Virus record (IMG/VR): IMGVR_UViG_3300041999_000047
Coordinates: 1 to 21,759 of that record
Origin: a virus
DNA length: 21,759 bases
Direction: 5' to 3' (one strand)
Notes under the pieces: generated by a model
Databases searched by the model: none
What the model saw: the letters and a program-made list of their open reading frames with translations, nothing else
What the model was told of the DNA's origin: nothing
Shown here: one piece after another, positions 1 to 8,864 of the stretch
Position numbering within the stretch: the first letter of the stretch is position 1
How the letters are laid out: every line of letters starts with the position of its first letter
Translations under genes and position numbers: made by a program

Positions 1-2
1 TG

Positions 3-188
3 GTCGCGGACGGCGACGCCGTCACCGGCGAAATCATGGAACAACTGTCCGCCGGCCATCTGCACACGTTCCTAAAGGCGCTGCTGGGACCGGAGGGCTG
101 GGACAAAATCAAGGCCCTGCCCGTCCGTAAATACAAGGACATCCTGGACGCCTGGGCGGAGGCCAAGGCGGAAGCGGGAAACTCTTAA
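3..188 (+). CDS. Tail assembly chaperone, short form (3' part)
   Basis: This frame is open from the window edge to TAA at 186-188 and gives the last 61 residues of a protein whose start lies outside the window. It sits directly before the tape measure gene, where siphoviruses encode the lambda gpG-like chaperone that coats the tape measure protein during tail assembly. The visible part is charged and helical (ending DAWAEAKAEAGNS). A canonical slippery heptamer lies four bases before the stop, and an open -1 frame follows. This matches the G/GT arrangement of the family. The assignment rests on position plus the frameshift signal, not on recognised sequence similarity. Confidence 0.8.
   Translation, partial: VADGDAVTGEIMEQLSAGHLHTFLKALLGPEGWDKIKALPVRKYKDILDAWAEAKAEAGNS
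176..182 (+). promoter_or_regulatory. Programmed -1 frameshift slippery site (GGGAAAC)
   Basis: The heptamer G GGA AAC fits X_XXY_YYZ in the phase of the upstream frame (codons GGA 177-179 and AAC 180-182). The zero-frame stop TAA follows at 186-188. The -1 frame is open from here to 571. A slip lets both tRNAs re-pair on GGG AAA and continues translation as CTC TTA AGC. GGGAAAC is one of the known efficient -1 heptamers and is common in actinophage tail chaperone genes. Confidence 0.88.
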
Positions 189-571
189 GCCTCGCGTTCC
201 TGCTGGCCAGGTATCGCGGGGCGCTGCGGGCCGACTTCCGGCATCACTACGGCCAGGATCTGCGCGAGGCGCTGGCCCGCCCCTTTGACGCCGCCGACCT
301 CGCCGTCCATCTGCCGCCCGGGTCGGCGGTGTGGCGTGAACACGGCGGGCCGATGGCGTGGACGCAGGCGGAGCATTTCGCGGCCGCGCAGCTGCATGCC
401 CTCCAGGTCGCCAACTGGCAGCGCACCAAGGACGGGGCGCGTGGCGTGAACGCGCCGCACCCGGTGGAGCCGCCCAGGTCCCGCGAGGACAGGGAACGCT
501 CCGCGGCCCGGATTAACGCCAGGGCGCAGGCGTTCCTGGACCGGCAGAAAACACGCCCGCCCAGCGACTAA
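182..571 (+). CDS. Tail assembly chaperone, frameshift extension (gpT-like)
   Basis: This is the -1 frame entered at the slippery site. It adds about 129 residues (LLSLAFLLARYRG... to ...KTRPPSD) to the short chaperone, with TAA at 569-571. No credible start with its own ribosome binding site is seen near the beginning; the first in-frame GTG at 329 lies deep inside. The open frame reaches back exactly to the slippery site, so it is best read as the C-terminal part of a fusion protein. By analogy with lambda gpGT, the extension recruits the major tail protein to the chaperone-coated tape measure. The C-terminal half is rich in Arg, Ala and Gln. Confidence 0.82.
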   Translation, partial: LLSLAFLLARYRGALRADFRHHYGQDLREALARPFDAADLAVHLPPGSAVWREHGGPMAWTQAEHFAAAQLHALQVANWQRTKDGARGVNAPHPVEPPRSREDRERSAARINARAQAFLDRQKTRPPSD

Positions 572-589
572 CCGAACAGGGAGGGACCA

Positions 590-3349
590 GTGGCCAACGT
601 CGAACTAGCGACCGCCTACATCGCACTGGTCCCGTCCATGCGCGACGCGCAGGGCAAAATCACCGAATCGCTGGTCCCTGCCGGAAACGCCGCCGGGGAC
701 AAGGCGGGCAAGGCCGCTGGTGGGACGTTCGCGGCTGGTTTCGCCGGGGTCGCCGGGGCTGCTGCTGTCGGGGCCGCCGCCGTGGGCGCTGCCGTGGGCG
801 GCGCTGCGGTGGGGCTGTATAAGGTCGGGGCCGTTTTTGATGACGTGACGGACAGCATCCGCGTGGGCACCGGCACGTCCGGTGCCGCCCTGGACGGGCT
901 GGTGGACGTCGCCCAGCAGGTCGCCACGTCCGTGCCCACCAGCTTCCAGGCCGCCGGGGACACCGTGGCCGCGCTGAATCAGCGCCTGGGCCTGTCCGGG
1001 GACACCCTTTCCACCGTCTCGCAGCAATACATCCAGGCGGGCAACATCCTGGGCCAAACCGTGGACGTGGACGCCACGACGGCGGCGTTTAACGCCTTTG
1101 GGATTGAGGGCACCAAGGTAGAGGGTGCCATGGACACCCTTTTCCGTGTGTCGCAGGCCACGGGCGTGGGCATGAACGAACTGGCCGCGCAGGTGCAGAC
1201 GTCTGCGGCTCCGCTGCAGAATCTGGGTTTCAGTTTCGAGCAGACCGCCGCGCTGGCCGGAACCCTGGACAAAGCCGGTCTGAACACGTCCCAGGTCATG
1301 GGGTCCATGTCCAAGGCGCTGGTGACCCTGGCCAAGGACGGCGAGGAACCGCAGGCGGCATTCAAGCGGGTTACGGGCGAAATCCAGGGTTTCGTGTCAG
1401 CAGGGGACACCGCCGGCGCGCTGGATCTGGCATCCAAGGTGTTCGGCACCAAGGGCGCCGCGCAGTTCGTGGGGGCGATCCAGTCCGGCAAGGTGAACCT
1501 GGATGACCTGTCCGCCGCCGCCGCCGGGAGCGGGGACACCATCCTGGGGCTGGGCAAGGAAACCGCGGACGCCGCGGAGAACTGGCAGCTGGTCAAAAAC
1601 AAGGCGCTGCTGGCACTGGAACCCATCGGGTCGGCCGTGTTCGATTTGGCGGGCAAGGGCATGGGTTTCCTTGCGGACAACATGGACGGGGTCATCGCCA
1701 AGATTTCCGCGTTCGGTTCCGGGATCGGCGGCGTGGTGTCGCTGCTCGCCACCGGGGATTTCAAGGGGCCTATTTTCGGGATGGAAGAGGATTCCGGGTT
1801 TGTGGATTTCCTGTTTAGCGTCCGCGAAATGGCGCTGTCCATGGCTCCGGTGTTTAGTCAGGTGTTCGGTGCCGTCGGGCAAATTTTCGGCCAACTGGGT
1901 CCGGTGTTCGCTCAACTGCTGCCGCAACTGTTCCAACTGTGGCAGGCATTCTCACCGCTGACGCTGATATTTACGGCGCTGGGGCCGATGCTGCCGCAAA
2001 TCGTGGGACTGTTCGGCACCCTGGCCACATCCCTGGGCGGGGCGCTGACGCAGGCGCTTGCCTCACTGATGCCCACCTTCCTGCAACTGTCCACGCTGCT
2101 GTCCGGGACCCTCGCGGGCGTATTCCTGGCGGTCATGCCCGCCGTGCTGGACATGGTGGGCATGCTCGCCGGGCTGTTCACCCAATTGGCTCCGGTCATC
2201 GCCCAGATTGTGGGCGTGGTCGGGCAGCTGGTTACCCAGCTGCTGGCCTCGCTGGCTCCGATCCTGATGCAGCTTATCGCCACGGTGATGCCCATGGTGG
2301 TGGAAATTTTCGGGGCCGTGACCAGCGCCGTCCTGCCGCTGGTGCAAATGCTGGCAGGGCTGCTGATCCCGATAATTCAGGCCCTGATGCCCGTGGTGAC
2401 TACCGTGTTCGGGGTCATCGCCCAAATTATCGGGACCGTGATGCAGATTGTCATGGGCATCATCCAGGTGGTGACCGGCATTATTTCCGGGAACTGGTCC
2501 CAGGTGTGGGAAGGGATAGTAAATATCTTTTCCGGGATCTGGAACACGATAGTGGCGCTGGTGACCGGAGCGCTTCAAATTGTCTGGTCCATCATCACCA
2601 GCGTTTTCGGCCTGGTGTGGGGCTTCATCAGCGACACCCTGGGCAATATTGGCCGTTTCTTCTCCGACACCTGGAACAACATAGTCAACTGGGTGACCGG
2701 GGCAGTGGGCAAAATCTGGTCCGGCATCCTCATGTATATCGGCATGGCCAAGGAATTCATTGAGGGCACCCTGGCCAATATCGGCAACTTCTTCCGGGAC
2801 ACCTGGGACAACATCATCCGCGGCGTATCCGGCTTCATGGACAATTTCCTGCAATTCTTCCGGGACCTGCCCGGCAAAATCGGGGAATTCCTGAAAGGCG
2901 CAGGGACCTGGCTGCTGGATACCGGTAAAAACCTGATAGACGGTCTGGTCGCCGGCGTGCAGAACATGGCCGGGTCCGTCGCCAAGGCCATCCTGAACGT
3001 CCTGCCGGAAGCCATCCGCGGGCCGATTGAAACAGTCCTGGGCATCCGGTCCCCGTCCACCGTGGCCATGTGGTGGATGGAAATGATAGGTGAGGGCTTC
3101 CTGAAACAGGCACCGCGGGAATCCCGGCGCATGCAGGCGGCCCTGGATGGCCTGGTCACAATCGGCGGGCCGGGCGTTCCCGGCGGTACCAGTGCTACGT
3201 TCCGCGCCGCCGGGAACGGGTCCGCGACCCAGCTGCACATCCACGGGAACGTCTACGGGGACCCGGAGCACATCGTGGACGCCATGGAATCCAGGAAGCG
3301 CCGCGCCGCGACGCTGGCCAACCTGTCCGCCATCACAGCAGGAGGTTAG
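590..3349 (+). CDS. Tape measure protein
   Basis: A 919-residue protein and the longest gene in the window, starting at GTG behind GGGAGGG at 579-585. It sets tail length and probably helps DNA pass the host envelope. Residues 1-75 are Ala/Gly-rich. Residues 80-360 resemble the phage minor tail (TP901-type) domain. Residues about 430-680 are an almost continuous hydrophobic stretch, the usual membrane-active core. A roughly 45-residue repeat follows: FISDTLGNIGRFF near residue 678 and FIEGTLANIGNFF near 723, each followed by DTWxNI. The C-terminus contains the common tape-measure motif LGIRSPSTVAMWW. It lies directly after the chaperones and before the distal tail genes. If length scales with residues at about 0.15 nm each, the tail would be about 140 nm (inference). 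Confidence 0.95.
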   Translation: MANVELATAYIALVPSMRDAQGKITESLVPAGNAAGDKAGKAAGGTFAAGFAGVAGAAAVGAAAVGAAVGGAAVGLYKVGAVFDDVTDSIRVGTGTSGAALDGLVDVAQQVATSVPTSFQAAGDTVAALNQRLGLSGDTLSTVSQQYIQAGNILGQTVDVDATTAAFNAFGIEGTKVEGAMDTLFRVSQATGVGMNELAAQVQTSAAPLQNLGFSFEQTAALAGTLDKAGLNTSQVMGSMSKALVTLAKDGEEPQAAFKRVTGEIQGFVSAGDTAGALDLASKVFGTKGAAQFVGAIQSGKVNLDDLSAAAAGSGDTILGLGKETADAAENWQLVKNKALLALEPIGSAVFDLAGKGMGFLADNMDGVIAKISAFGSGIGGVVSLLATGDFKGPIFGMEEDSGFVDFLFSVREMALSMAPVFSQVFGAVGQIFGQLGPVFAQLLPQLFQLWQAFSPLTLIFTALGPMLPQIVGLFGTLATSLGGALTQALASLMPTFLQLSTLLSGTLAGVFLAVMPAVLDMVGMLAGLFTQLAPVIAQIVGVVGQLVTQLLASLAPILMQLIATVMPMVVEIFGAVTSAVLPLVQMLAGLLIPIIQALMPVVTTVFGVIAQIIGTVMQIVMGIIQVVTGIISGNWSQVWEGIVNIFSGIWNTIVALVTGALQIVWSIITSVFGLVWGFISDTLGNIGRFFSDTWNNIVNWVTGAVGKIWSGILMYIGMAKEFIEGTLANIGNFFRDTWDNIIRGVSGFMDNFLQFFRDLPGKIGEFLKGAGTWLLDTGKNLIDGLVAGVQNMAGSVAKAILNVLPEAIRGPIETVLGIRSPSTVAMWWMEMIGEGFLKQAPRESRRMQAALDGLVTIGGPGVPGGTSATFRAAGNGSATQLHIHGNVYGDPEHIVDAMESRKRRAATLANLSAITAGG

Positions 3350-3352
3350 GCC

Positions 3353-4315
3353 ATGCCATCGGGGATCATCTACGCGCTGCCTGCCCCTGGCGCACTGGCA
3401 CCGCCGGCGCTGGTGGTGCAGACAGAGGTTAGCTGGACCGGCTGGGACGGGTCCGTGTGGAACCTCGCGGACCCTGACGGCGGCGTGGTGCTGCTGAAAG
3501 AGGGTGTGGAGGGCCTGCATATGCCGCCGTTCCGGCAGTGGGCCAGGCAGTCCCCGGCGGTGCCCGGGCAGGTGTTCACCGGGGCCAGCGCGGAGCCGCG
3601 CCAGGTGGTGCTGCCGGTGCTGCTGTTCAGCGACGGATCATCTGCGGAGTGGGTGGCCCGTGACCGCGCATTCTGGAAGTCGCTGCACCCTGCCCGTGAG
3701 GGCGTACTGACCATCAGCCCGGCAGGCGCGGGGTCCCGGCGGAGCCTGCGCCTGCGCCTGATCCCGGAGGATCACCAGTTTGCACTGGACCCGGCACAGG
3801 CGCGATGGGCGGCGTATTCGCTGCTGCTGGTCGCGGATCAGCCGTTTTGGGCCGGACCGGCGCGCACGGCTGGCTGGAAGTCAGCCACGGGCGAGGACTT
3901 CTATGAGGAAACCGGGCCGCACCTGGTCAACATAGCGCCGGGCCACACCACGGCCAGCGCGTCCATCAACAACCCGGGGGATGAGGACGCCTGGCCGGTG
4001 TGGACGGTCATCGGGCCTGCCACTGCCGCGCATATGGGCGTCGGGGACAGTGTCGTGGAAGTGCCCTTTACCGTCGCGGACGGCAAGGCGCTGGTGGTGG
4101 ACACGGACCCCAGGGTGCAGACCGCCATCGAATACGACTACACAGCAGGCGATCCGCCTATCCTGACCAACCCCGTGGACCGGACCGCGGATCTGGACGG
4201 CGCGGTGGATTTCGCCGCGATCCCAGCCGGCGGGACTTCGCCACTGAACGTGTCCATCACCGGGGACGGCACTGTCCGGATCGAACTGGTGCCCTTGTAT
4301 TGGCGGGCGTGGTGA
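3353..4315 (+). CDS. Minor tail protein, Dit-like
   Basis: A 320-residue protein starting at ATG three bases after the tape measure stop, with GGAGG at 3341-3345 as ribosome binding site. It is the first gene after the tape measure, the usual place of the distal tail protein that forms the hub at the tail tip. The N-terminal part has a Dit/phage-tail-family look: a TEVSWTGWDGSVWNLAD start, a central RxFWKSLHPAREGVL segment and an RLRLIPEDHQFALDPAQARWAAYSLLLVADQPFW-type core (given here in parts of a longer run). The C-terminal 130 residues resemble a galectin-like beta domain (WTVIGPA...VDTDPRVQTAIEYD). Its TGA overlaps the next ATG by one base. The precise Dit assignment is inferred from order and general features. 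Confidence 0.8.
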   Translation: MPSGIIYALPAPGALAPPALVVQTEVSWTGWDGSVWNLADPDGGVVLLKEGVEGLHMPPFRQWARQSPAVPGQVFTGASAEPRQVVLPVLLFSDGSSAEWVARDRAFWKSLHPAREGVLTISPAGAGSRRSLRLRLIPEDHQFALDPAQARWAAYSLLLVADQPFWAGPARTAGWKSATGEDFYEETGPHLVNIAPGHTTASASINNPGDEDAWPVWTVIGPATAAHMGVGDSVVEVPFTVADGKALVVDTDPRVQTAIEYDYTAGDPPILTNPVDRTADLDGAVDFAAIPAGGTSPLNVSITGDGTVRIELVPLYWRAW

Positions 4316-5436
4316 TGGCAGACAACCCGTTCCGCATCACCATCTATGACAAGGACTTTGTCCGCCAGGGCTGGCTGGGCGACCCGGAAACCCTGGACGT
4401 CACGGTCAACTACAACGAACTAAGCAGCGCTGACGTGACCGTGGGCGCACGGAACGCGAAACTGCCGCTGCTGATGGAACGCGGCGCCCGGCTGGTCATC
4501 ACGTACCAGGATGAGCACTGCATTAGCGGTCCCGTCAGGGTCAGGGCCGGGAAAGGCCCGGGCACGGACGGGACTGTGACGTTTTCCGTGGTGGATGACT
4601 TCCGGCTGTTCCACAGGGTCCTGGGCTGGCCGGTGCCTGGTGCCGGATTGGGCGCGCAGACGTCGGAGTATCACACCATTTCGGGGCCGGCGGAAACGGT
4701 CCTGAAAACGGCTGTGACCGCCAACGCCGTCACCCGCCTGGGTGAACCGGTGACCGTGGCCGCCGACCTGGGCCGCGGCGGCGACATCACTGCGGCGTTC
4801 CGTTTCCACCCTTTGGCCGACCGCCTGTTCCCGGCGGTGGACTCCGCAGGCATCGGCGCCACGGTGCGCCAGTCCGGTGCCGGGCTGGTGGTGGACTGCT
4901 TTGAACCCCAGCTGCACCCCAGGAACCTGACGGAAGCCGGCGGCGTGGTCCTGGAATGGTCCTGGACGGCGCAGGAAGCGGAAGCCACGGACGTGATTGT
5001 GGGCGGTCAGGGTGAGGGCACCGCCCGGCAGTTCGCCGGGTACACGGATCCCGCCCTGGCCGCGGAGCTGGGCGAACGCGCGGAAGTGTTCCGGGACGCC
5101 CGCGACTCCGGAGACGGGGACGTGTTCGGGGAACGCGCCGCCGAGACGTTCATCGAAACCGCCGCCAAGTCCGGCTTGTCCGTGAAACTTTCCGAATCGT
5201 CCGTTTTCCGGTATGGCGGGCCGGGCGGCGTCCACGTCGGGGACCAGGTTTCTTTGGTGGTCGGGGACGGGCTGGTCATCACGGACACGCTGCGCTCCGC
5301 GTCGCTGTCCTGGACACGGGACGGCGGCCTGGAAGTCATCCCGGCGATAGGCGACATCAGCGACAACACAGACAAGCAGTTCGCCCGCGCCCTGGCGTCC
5401 GTGGCGGCCGGCGTCCGGGATCTAAGGAGGAAATGA
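4315..5436 (+). CDS. Minor tail protein, Gp37-like
   Basis: A 373-residue protein. The frame is open further upstream, but ATG 4315 overlaps the stop of the previous gene and gives the start MADNPFRITIYDKDF, typical of the siphovirus ReqiPepy6 Gp37-like family (opening IYD..F...G.L.D.E.LDVTVNYNE). An in-frame GTG at 4312 is an alternative. The family lies second after the tape measure in actinophages and probably forms part of the tail-tip baseplate (Tal-like position). The C-terminal part (FxETAAKSGLSVKLSES then VGDQVSLVVGD) is the conserved tail of these proteins. It ends in an ATGA overlap with the next gene. The exact biochemical role is not established. Confidence 0.8.
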   Translation: MADNPFRITIYDKDFVRQGWLGDPETLDVTVNYNELSSADVTVGARNAKLPLLMERGARLVITYQDEHCISGPVRVRAGKGPGTDGTVTFSVVDDFRLFHRVLGWPVPGAGLGAQTSEYHTISGPAETVLKTAVTANAVTRLGEPVTVAADLGRGGDITAAFRFHPLADRLFPAVDSAGIGATVRQSGAGLVVDCFEPQLHPRNLTEAGGVVLEWSWTAQEAEATDVIVGGQGEGTARQFAGYTDPALAAELGERAEVFRDARDSGDGDVFGERAAETFIETAAKSGLSVKLSESSVFRYGGPGGVHVGDQVSLVVGDGLVITDTLRSASLSWTRDGGLEVIPAIGDISDNTDKQFARALASVAAGVRDLRRK

Positions 5437-6413
5437 CCGTGACCATTACCAGCACGTTTTACGACACGTCAGCGGGCGTTCCCGCGTCCCTGGTCACGGA
5501 AACGGACTGGGCGCTGTCGCACCCGCAAATCGGTTCATCCTACGGCGTGGACGGCATTACGGATTTCAAGGTCACCGCGCACCCGTCCACGCCGCTGACC
5601 GTGAACGTCGCCGCGGGCACCGCCTGGGGCCACGGCGTCCTGGACATTTCGGACGCCACGGTGTCCGTCACCTGCAACGCGCCGGCGGCGGGGACGTCCC
5701 GCTATGACCTGATCTGCATCCGCCGGGACTGGACCCCGGCAGTGGGCGGCCCCACCACCATCACGAAAGTGGAAGGCGGATCCACCAAGGCCATCCCCGC
5801 CGGGCGCGAACATGACCCGGGAACCCTGGATGACCAGCCGCTTGCTTTGGTGCTGTGGACCGCCGGGCAGACCCAGCCAACACAGATTATTGACCTGCGC
5901 TGCTGGCAGGGCGACGGCGGCGTCCTCGCCCTGGACGCCCTCGCCCGCAACTACCTGGACCGGCTGGGCACCAAGGTAAACATCGGCGGCGTGGTCTGGC
6001 AGTACACCATAGGGTCCGGTGACCTGGCCGTCTGGACCAAGATGACGGAAGTCGGATCCGTGGAGCTGTACGGTTTCGGCGGCGCGCTGGACTTCACCCC
6101 GGCGGCGGGACAAACGGCGTTCAAGATCCAGGGCGGGACCGCCGTGAACACGACGGACAATTCCGGCTACGCCCGTATCACGTTCCCGCGGCCGTTTCCC
6201 AACGGGCTGCTTACCTGCCTACTCATGGACGGCGATTCCAGCGTGGACCGGGCCATCAGCCGCGCCATGGTGTTCAGCGCCGCCGGCTCGCCGTGGCACA
6301 CGGGCCACAAAGCGGACTTCGTCTACGCCGTCGCGTACTCCAACGGCAACGGTAATTACCAGGCAGTGCAAAACCAGGTCCATCGCGTGGACTGGGTGGC
6401 TATTGGCTGGTGA
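5433..6413 (+). CDS. Minor tail / baseplate fibre protein
   Basis: A 326-residue protein with the strong ribosome binding site AAGGAGG at 5424-5430 just before the ATGA overlap. Residues 1-150 resemble the phage baseplate or fibre-anchor modules that begin TSTFYDTSAGVPASLVTETDWA and contain a beta-rich VAAGTAWGHGV segment followed by SRYDLICIRRDW. Residues about 215-326 look like a small receptor-facing beta domain with ITFPRPFPNG and the ending HRVDWVAIGW, which resembles the C-terminal domain of gp53-like tail fibres. The order after the Gp37-like protein supports a peripheral tail-tip role. The receptor is unknown. Confidence 0.75.
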   Translation: MTVTITSTFYDTSAGVPASLVTETDWALSHPQIGSSYGVDGITDFKVTAHPSTPLTVNVAAGTAWGHGVLDISDATVSVTCNAPAAGTSRYDLICIRRDWTPAVGGPTTITKVEGGSTKAIPAGREHDPGTLDDQPLALVLWTAGQTQPTQIIDLRCWQGDGGVLALDALARNYLDRLGTKVNIGGVVWQYTIGSGDLAVWTKMTEVGSVELYGFGGALDFTPAAGQTAFKIQGGTAVNTTDNSGYARITFPRPFPNGLLTCLLMDGDSSVDRAISRAMVFSAAGSPWHTGHKADFVYAVAYSNGNGNYQAVQNQVHRVDWVAIGW

Positions 6414-6434
6414 CGGCCAGGAAAGGAACCGGCG

Positions 6435-8126
6435 ATGACTACCTACCCCTTTGACATGCAACTGGTGGTGGATCCGCTGAACCCGGACAACGTGGTGCTA
6501 AACGCCGCGATCAGCATTTATGACCCGCTTGACACGGCAGGAACCACGCTGCTGCCGCTCAAAGACCTGTACGGCTTCGACCTGCCGAATCCGCTGAATT
6601 CCAACCACCTGGGCTTTATTCAGGCGTTCACCGCCGAGCTGCCGCAAATTATGTGGAAGTCCGGCGATTTTTCCGGCTATTTCAACAGCTACAAAGGTCT
6701 CCGGGATGAGGCTGTGGCGGCGAGGGCTGGAGCCGAAACGGCTCAGCTCGCCGCCGCTGACGCCGCAGCGTCTGCGGATGAGGCAGCAGCCACGGCCGCG
6801 GCCGCAGCTGTGGCACCCACGGATGAGCAGGTGGACGCTGGCATCCAGCGCGCCGGGGTCCTGACTGAGGATGACGCCGCAGTCCAGGCTGTGGACAGGA
6901 CGGCGCCGCTGGGTGCTGCGCTGGCCGCCACCTTTGTCCAGCCGCGCAAAAACAAGGCTGTCCTGCTCGGTAATTCCATCGAGTACTACAACTTTGGCGA
7001 CGCAGCGTGGCAGCCGCTGCGTCCCTGGCCAGCGTCACGCGGCTACGTCGCACAGGGTAATTCGATGCTGGGGCACCGGCTGGAATGGTCCAATCGCGGC
7101 GTCGGAGGCGAGGACACGGGCGCCTACCTGGCACGCGTCCAGGCTGACCTGGTGGATATGGATGCAGGTTATGCCGTCATTGGGGGACCCACAAATGACG
7201 TCACCGGGATAGATGCGGGCTGGCGCACCATACAGCAGACCAAGGACGCCTATAACAGTATCTGGGACCTGGCCACGGCCAGCGGTAAATACATCATCCA
7301 GGTCACGGCACCGCCGCGGGACGCCGCGACGTCTAACCAGAAAGCGCTGCGCGCGGAAATCAACCAGTGGCTGCGCGCGCAGGCGATACTGCGCCGGAAT
7401 TATGTGGTGGTAGACATCGAACTGGCCACCATGGACCCCGTGACCGGTGGCTTTGTCGCAGGATATTCCTGGGACGGCGTCCACCTGGCCACGCCCGGAG
7501 CCGTCGCGGCAGGCGCGGAATTAGCGCGAAAACTGGACGCGATCATCCCGCAGGTTCCCGTCCTGCTGCCAGCCGGTGACGCGCGGAACATCCTGAAAAA
7601 CAACGGCGGGTCATTCTCCGGAACGGCCACAGCAGTGCCCACGGGCTGGTCCGTGGTGGGCGCCACCGGCACGGACCCCACATATTCCAGGGTGGCATTC
7701 ACGGACAGGCCAGGGCAAAAACTACGCATCGTCATGCCCAACGGGTCCATCCGCTTCTACCGCAGCACCACCTTGCAGCAATCTCTGGCAGAATTCGCGC
7801 CGGGCCAGAAATTCAGGTTTGCTGTCGGCTACTCAGCCACGGGCCTGGACAGCGCGCCTGCCGCCAACACGCAGGCCATTTACGCGGTCCTGGAAGTAAA
7901 CGGCGTAGGCGTGGCCATGGACCTGGAATGGAACGCCACAGCGAACCCCAACGGCGTGGCAGGCACGCAAAACGAAAACATGGGCAGTCAGACGCGCTCC
8001 GGAGTCCTGTTGACACCTACCTACACCATCCCCGCTGGCAGTAATCAGACGCTGGCGGCAACGTTCCAGGTCCGCGGCGGCGGCACATATGAATTTTGGA
8101 ACCCCTCGCTGGAAAGGGTGGCCTGA
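6435..8126 (+). CDS. Tail fibre/tailspike-like protein with SGNH hydrolase domain
   Basis: A 563-residue protein starting at ATG after AGGAAAGGAA at 6419-6428. Residues 1-85 form a tail-attachment-like module. Residues 90-125 are an Ala-rich coiled-coil stalk. Residues about 175-375 carry all SGNH/GDSL hydrolase blocks: block I LLGNSIEYY with Ser181, block II GVGGED with Gly225, block III GGPTND with Asn254, and block V DGVHLATPG with Asp347 and His350. Residues 390-563 are a beta-rich domain ending YEFWNPSLERVA, resembling a carbohydrate-binding or jelly-roll fold. SGNH domains in phage fibres usually remove acyl groups from cell-surface glycans. Here this would expose or consume the receptor (inference). 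The substrate cannot be told from sequence. Confidence 0.85.
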   Translation: MTTYPFDMQLVVDPLNPDNVVLNAAISIYDPLDTAGTTLLPLKDLYGFDLPNPLNSNHLGFIQAFTAELPQIMWKSGDFSGYFNSYKGLRDEAVAARAGAETAQLAAADAAASADEAAATAAAAAVAPTDEQVDAGIQRAGVLTEDDAAVQAVDRTAPLGAALAATFVQPRKNKAVLLGNSIEYYNFGDAAWQPLRPWPASRGYVAQGNSMLGHRLEWSNRGVGGEDTGAYLARVQADLVDMDAGYAVIGGPTNDVTGIDAGWRTIQQTKDAYNSIWDLATASGKYIIQVTAPPRDAATSNQKALRAEINQWLRAQAILRRNYVVVDIELATMDPVTGGFVAGYSWDGVHLATPGAVAAGAELARKLDAIIPQVPVLLPAGDARNILKNNGGSFSGTATAVPTGWSVVGATGTDPTYSRVAFTDRPGQKLRIVMPNGSIRFYRSTTLQQSLAEFAPGQKFRFAVGYSATGLDSAPAANTQAIYAVLEVNGVGVAMDLEWNATANPNGVAGTQNENMGSQTRSGVLLTPTYTIPAGSNQTLAATFQVRGGGTYEFWNPSLERVA

Positions 8127-8127
8127 C

Positions 8128-8565
8128 ATGACCAGGACCCACCCGCTGCGGAGCCTGCTGGGTGAACCGCTGGCAATCAATGCCGCGCAGCTGGCGGGCT
8201 ACGTCATGGCCGGCGGTGCCGGGCTGCTCGCTGCTGTCGGGGGCGCGCCCACGTTCCTGACCGGGTCCATCGGTCCACTGCTGTCCGTGGGCGTCGGGTC
8301 CACCCTGGTTATCGGCGGCGTGATCGGCACCATCGCAGTCCTGGCCGGGCACTGGTGGCTGGAACGCGTCGCGCTGCTCATCACCGGCCTGGGCTGGGCG
8401 CTGCTGCTGCCCGCGGCGGTGTTTTTTGCCCTGTCGCCACGGTCATCCGGCGGGATCTGGCTGGTGGTGGCGCTGGTCGTCGTGGCGCTGTGCGACGTTT
8501 TCAAGCGCTACCAGCGCATTTCCTGGGCGTACCTGGACCCTGCAAGAGGACTGCGGAGGGACTGA
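8128..8565 (+). CDS. Multi-pass membrane protein of unknown function
   Basis: A 145-residue protein starting at ATG 8128, one base after the fibre stop, preceded by GGAAAGG at 8110-8116. It has four hydrophobic stretches at about residues 18-40, 52-72, 78-101 and 106-122, with a charged C-terminus (FKRYQRISW...RGLRRD). It lies between the last tail gene and the endolysin, so it could belong to the tail-tip or lysis group. No catalytic motif is seen. I do not recognise a named family. Confidence 0.7.
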   Translation: MTRTHPLRSLLGEPLAINAAQLAGYVMAGGAGLLAAVGGAPTFLTGSIGPLLSVGVGSTLVIGGVIGTIAVLAGHWWLERVALLITGLGWALLLPAAVFFALSPRSSGGIWLVVALVVVALCDVFKRYQRISWAYLDPARGLRRD

Positions 8566-8567
8566 CG

Positions 8568-8864
8568 ATGACCCCGGAGCTGTGGACCGCGATTCTGGGC
8601 ATCGGCGGGCTGGCCGCGATCATTCCCAAGATTATCGACGGGCTGCTGGCGTGGCGGTCGGGCCGGGCGGTCAGTGAGAAACGCAAGAATCAGTCAGTGC
8701 TGGAGCGCCTGGCCGACGCGGAACACCGCGAGCAGGCGGAGGCGGACTTTAGGCGCAGTTTGGAAGAGTACGCCGGCGCGTTGCGGCTGCTGCTCATCCA
8801 GGCGGGCGTGGCACCGGACCGGATCCCGCCGTGGCCGGTGAGGGCGTCCAGGAGGGCATCATGA
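8568..8864 (+). CDS. Small single-pass membrane protein with coiled coil
   Basis: A 98-residue protein starting at ATG 8568 behind GGAGGG at 8555-8560, two bases after the previous stop. Residues 5-28 are one N-terminal hydrophobic helix (LWTAILGIGGLAAIIPKIID). Residues 35-80 form a charged, probably coiled-coil helix (EKRKNQSVLERLADAEHREQ...). The tail is LLIQAGVAPDRIPPWP. It overlaps the endolysin start by ATGA. The shape resembles small membrane proteins that actinophages carry next to the lysin, so a helper role in lysis is plausible but unproven. A structural role at the tail is also possible. Confidence 0.68.
   Translation: MTPELWTAILGIGGLAAIIPKIIDGLLAWRSGRAVSEKRKNQSVLERLADAEHREQAEADFRRSLEEYAGALRLLLIQAGVAPDRIPPWPVRASRRAS

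Noticed and set aside
2063-3520. 485-residue leftward open frame opposite the tape measure gene.
   Set aside because: It is His/Gly/Asp-rich, as expected from the complement of high-GC hydrophobic codons, and has no ribosome binding site or family features.
4000-4314. Upstream extension of the Gp37-like frame to 4000.
   Set aside because: It lies in another frame of the Dit-like gene and is Arg/Gly-rich noise; the ATG at 4315 fits both overlap and family start.
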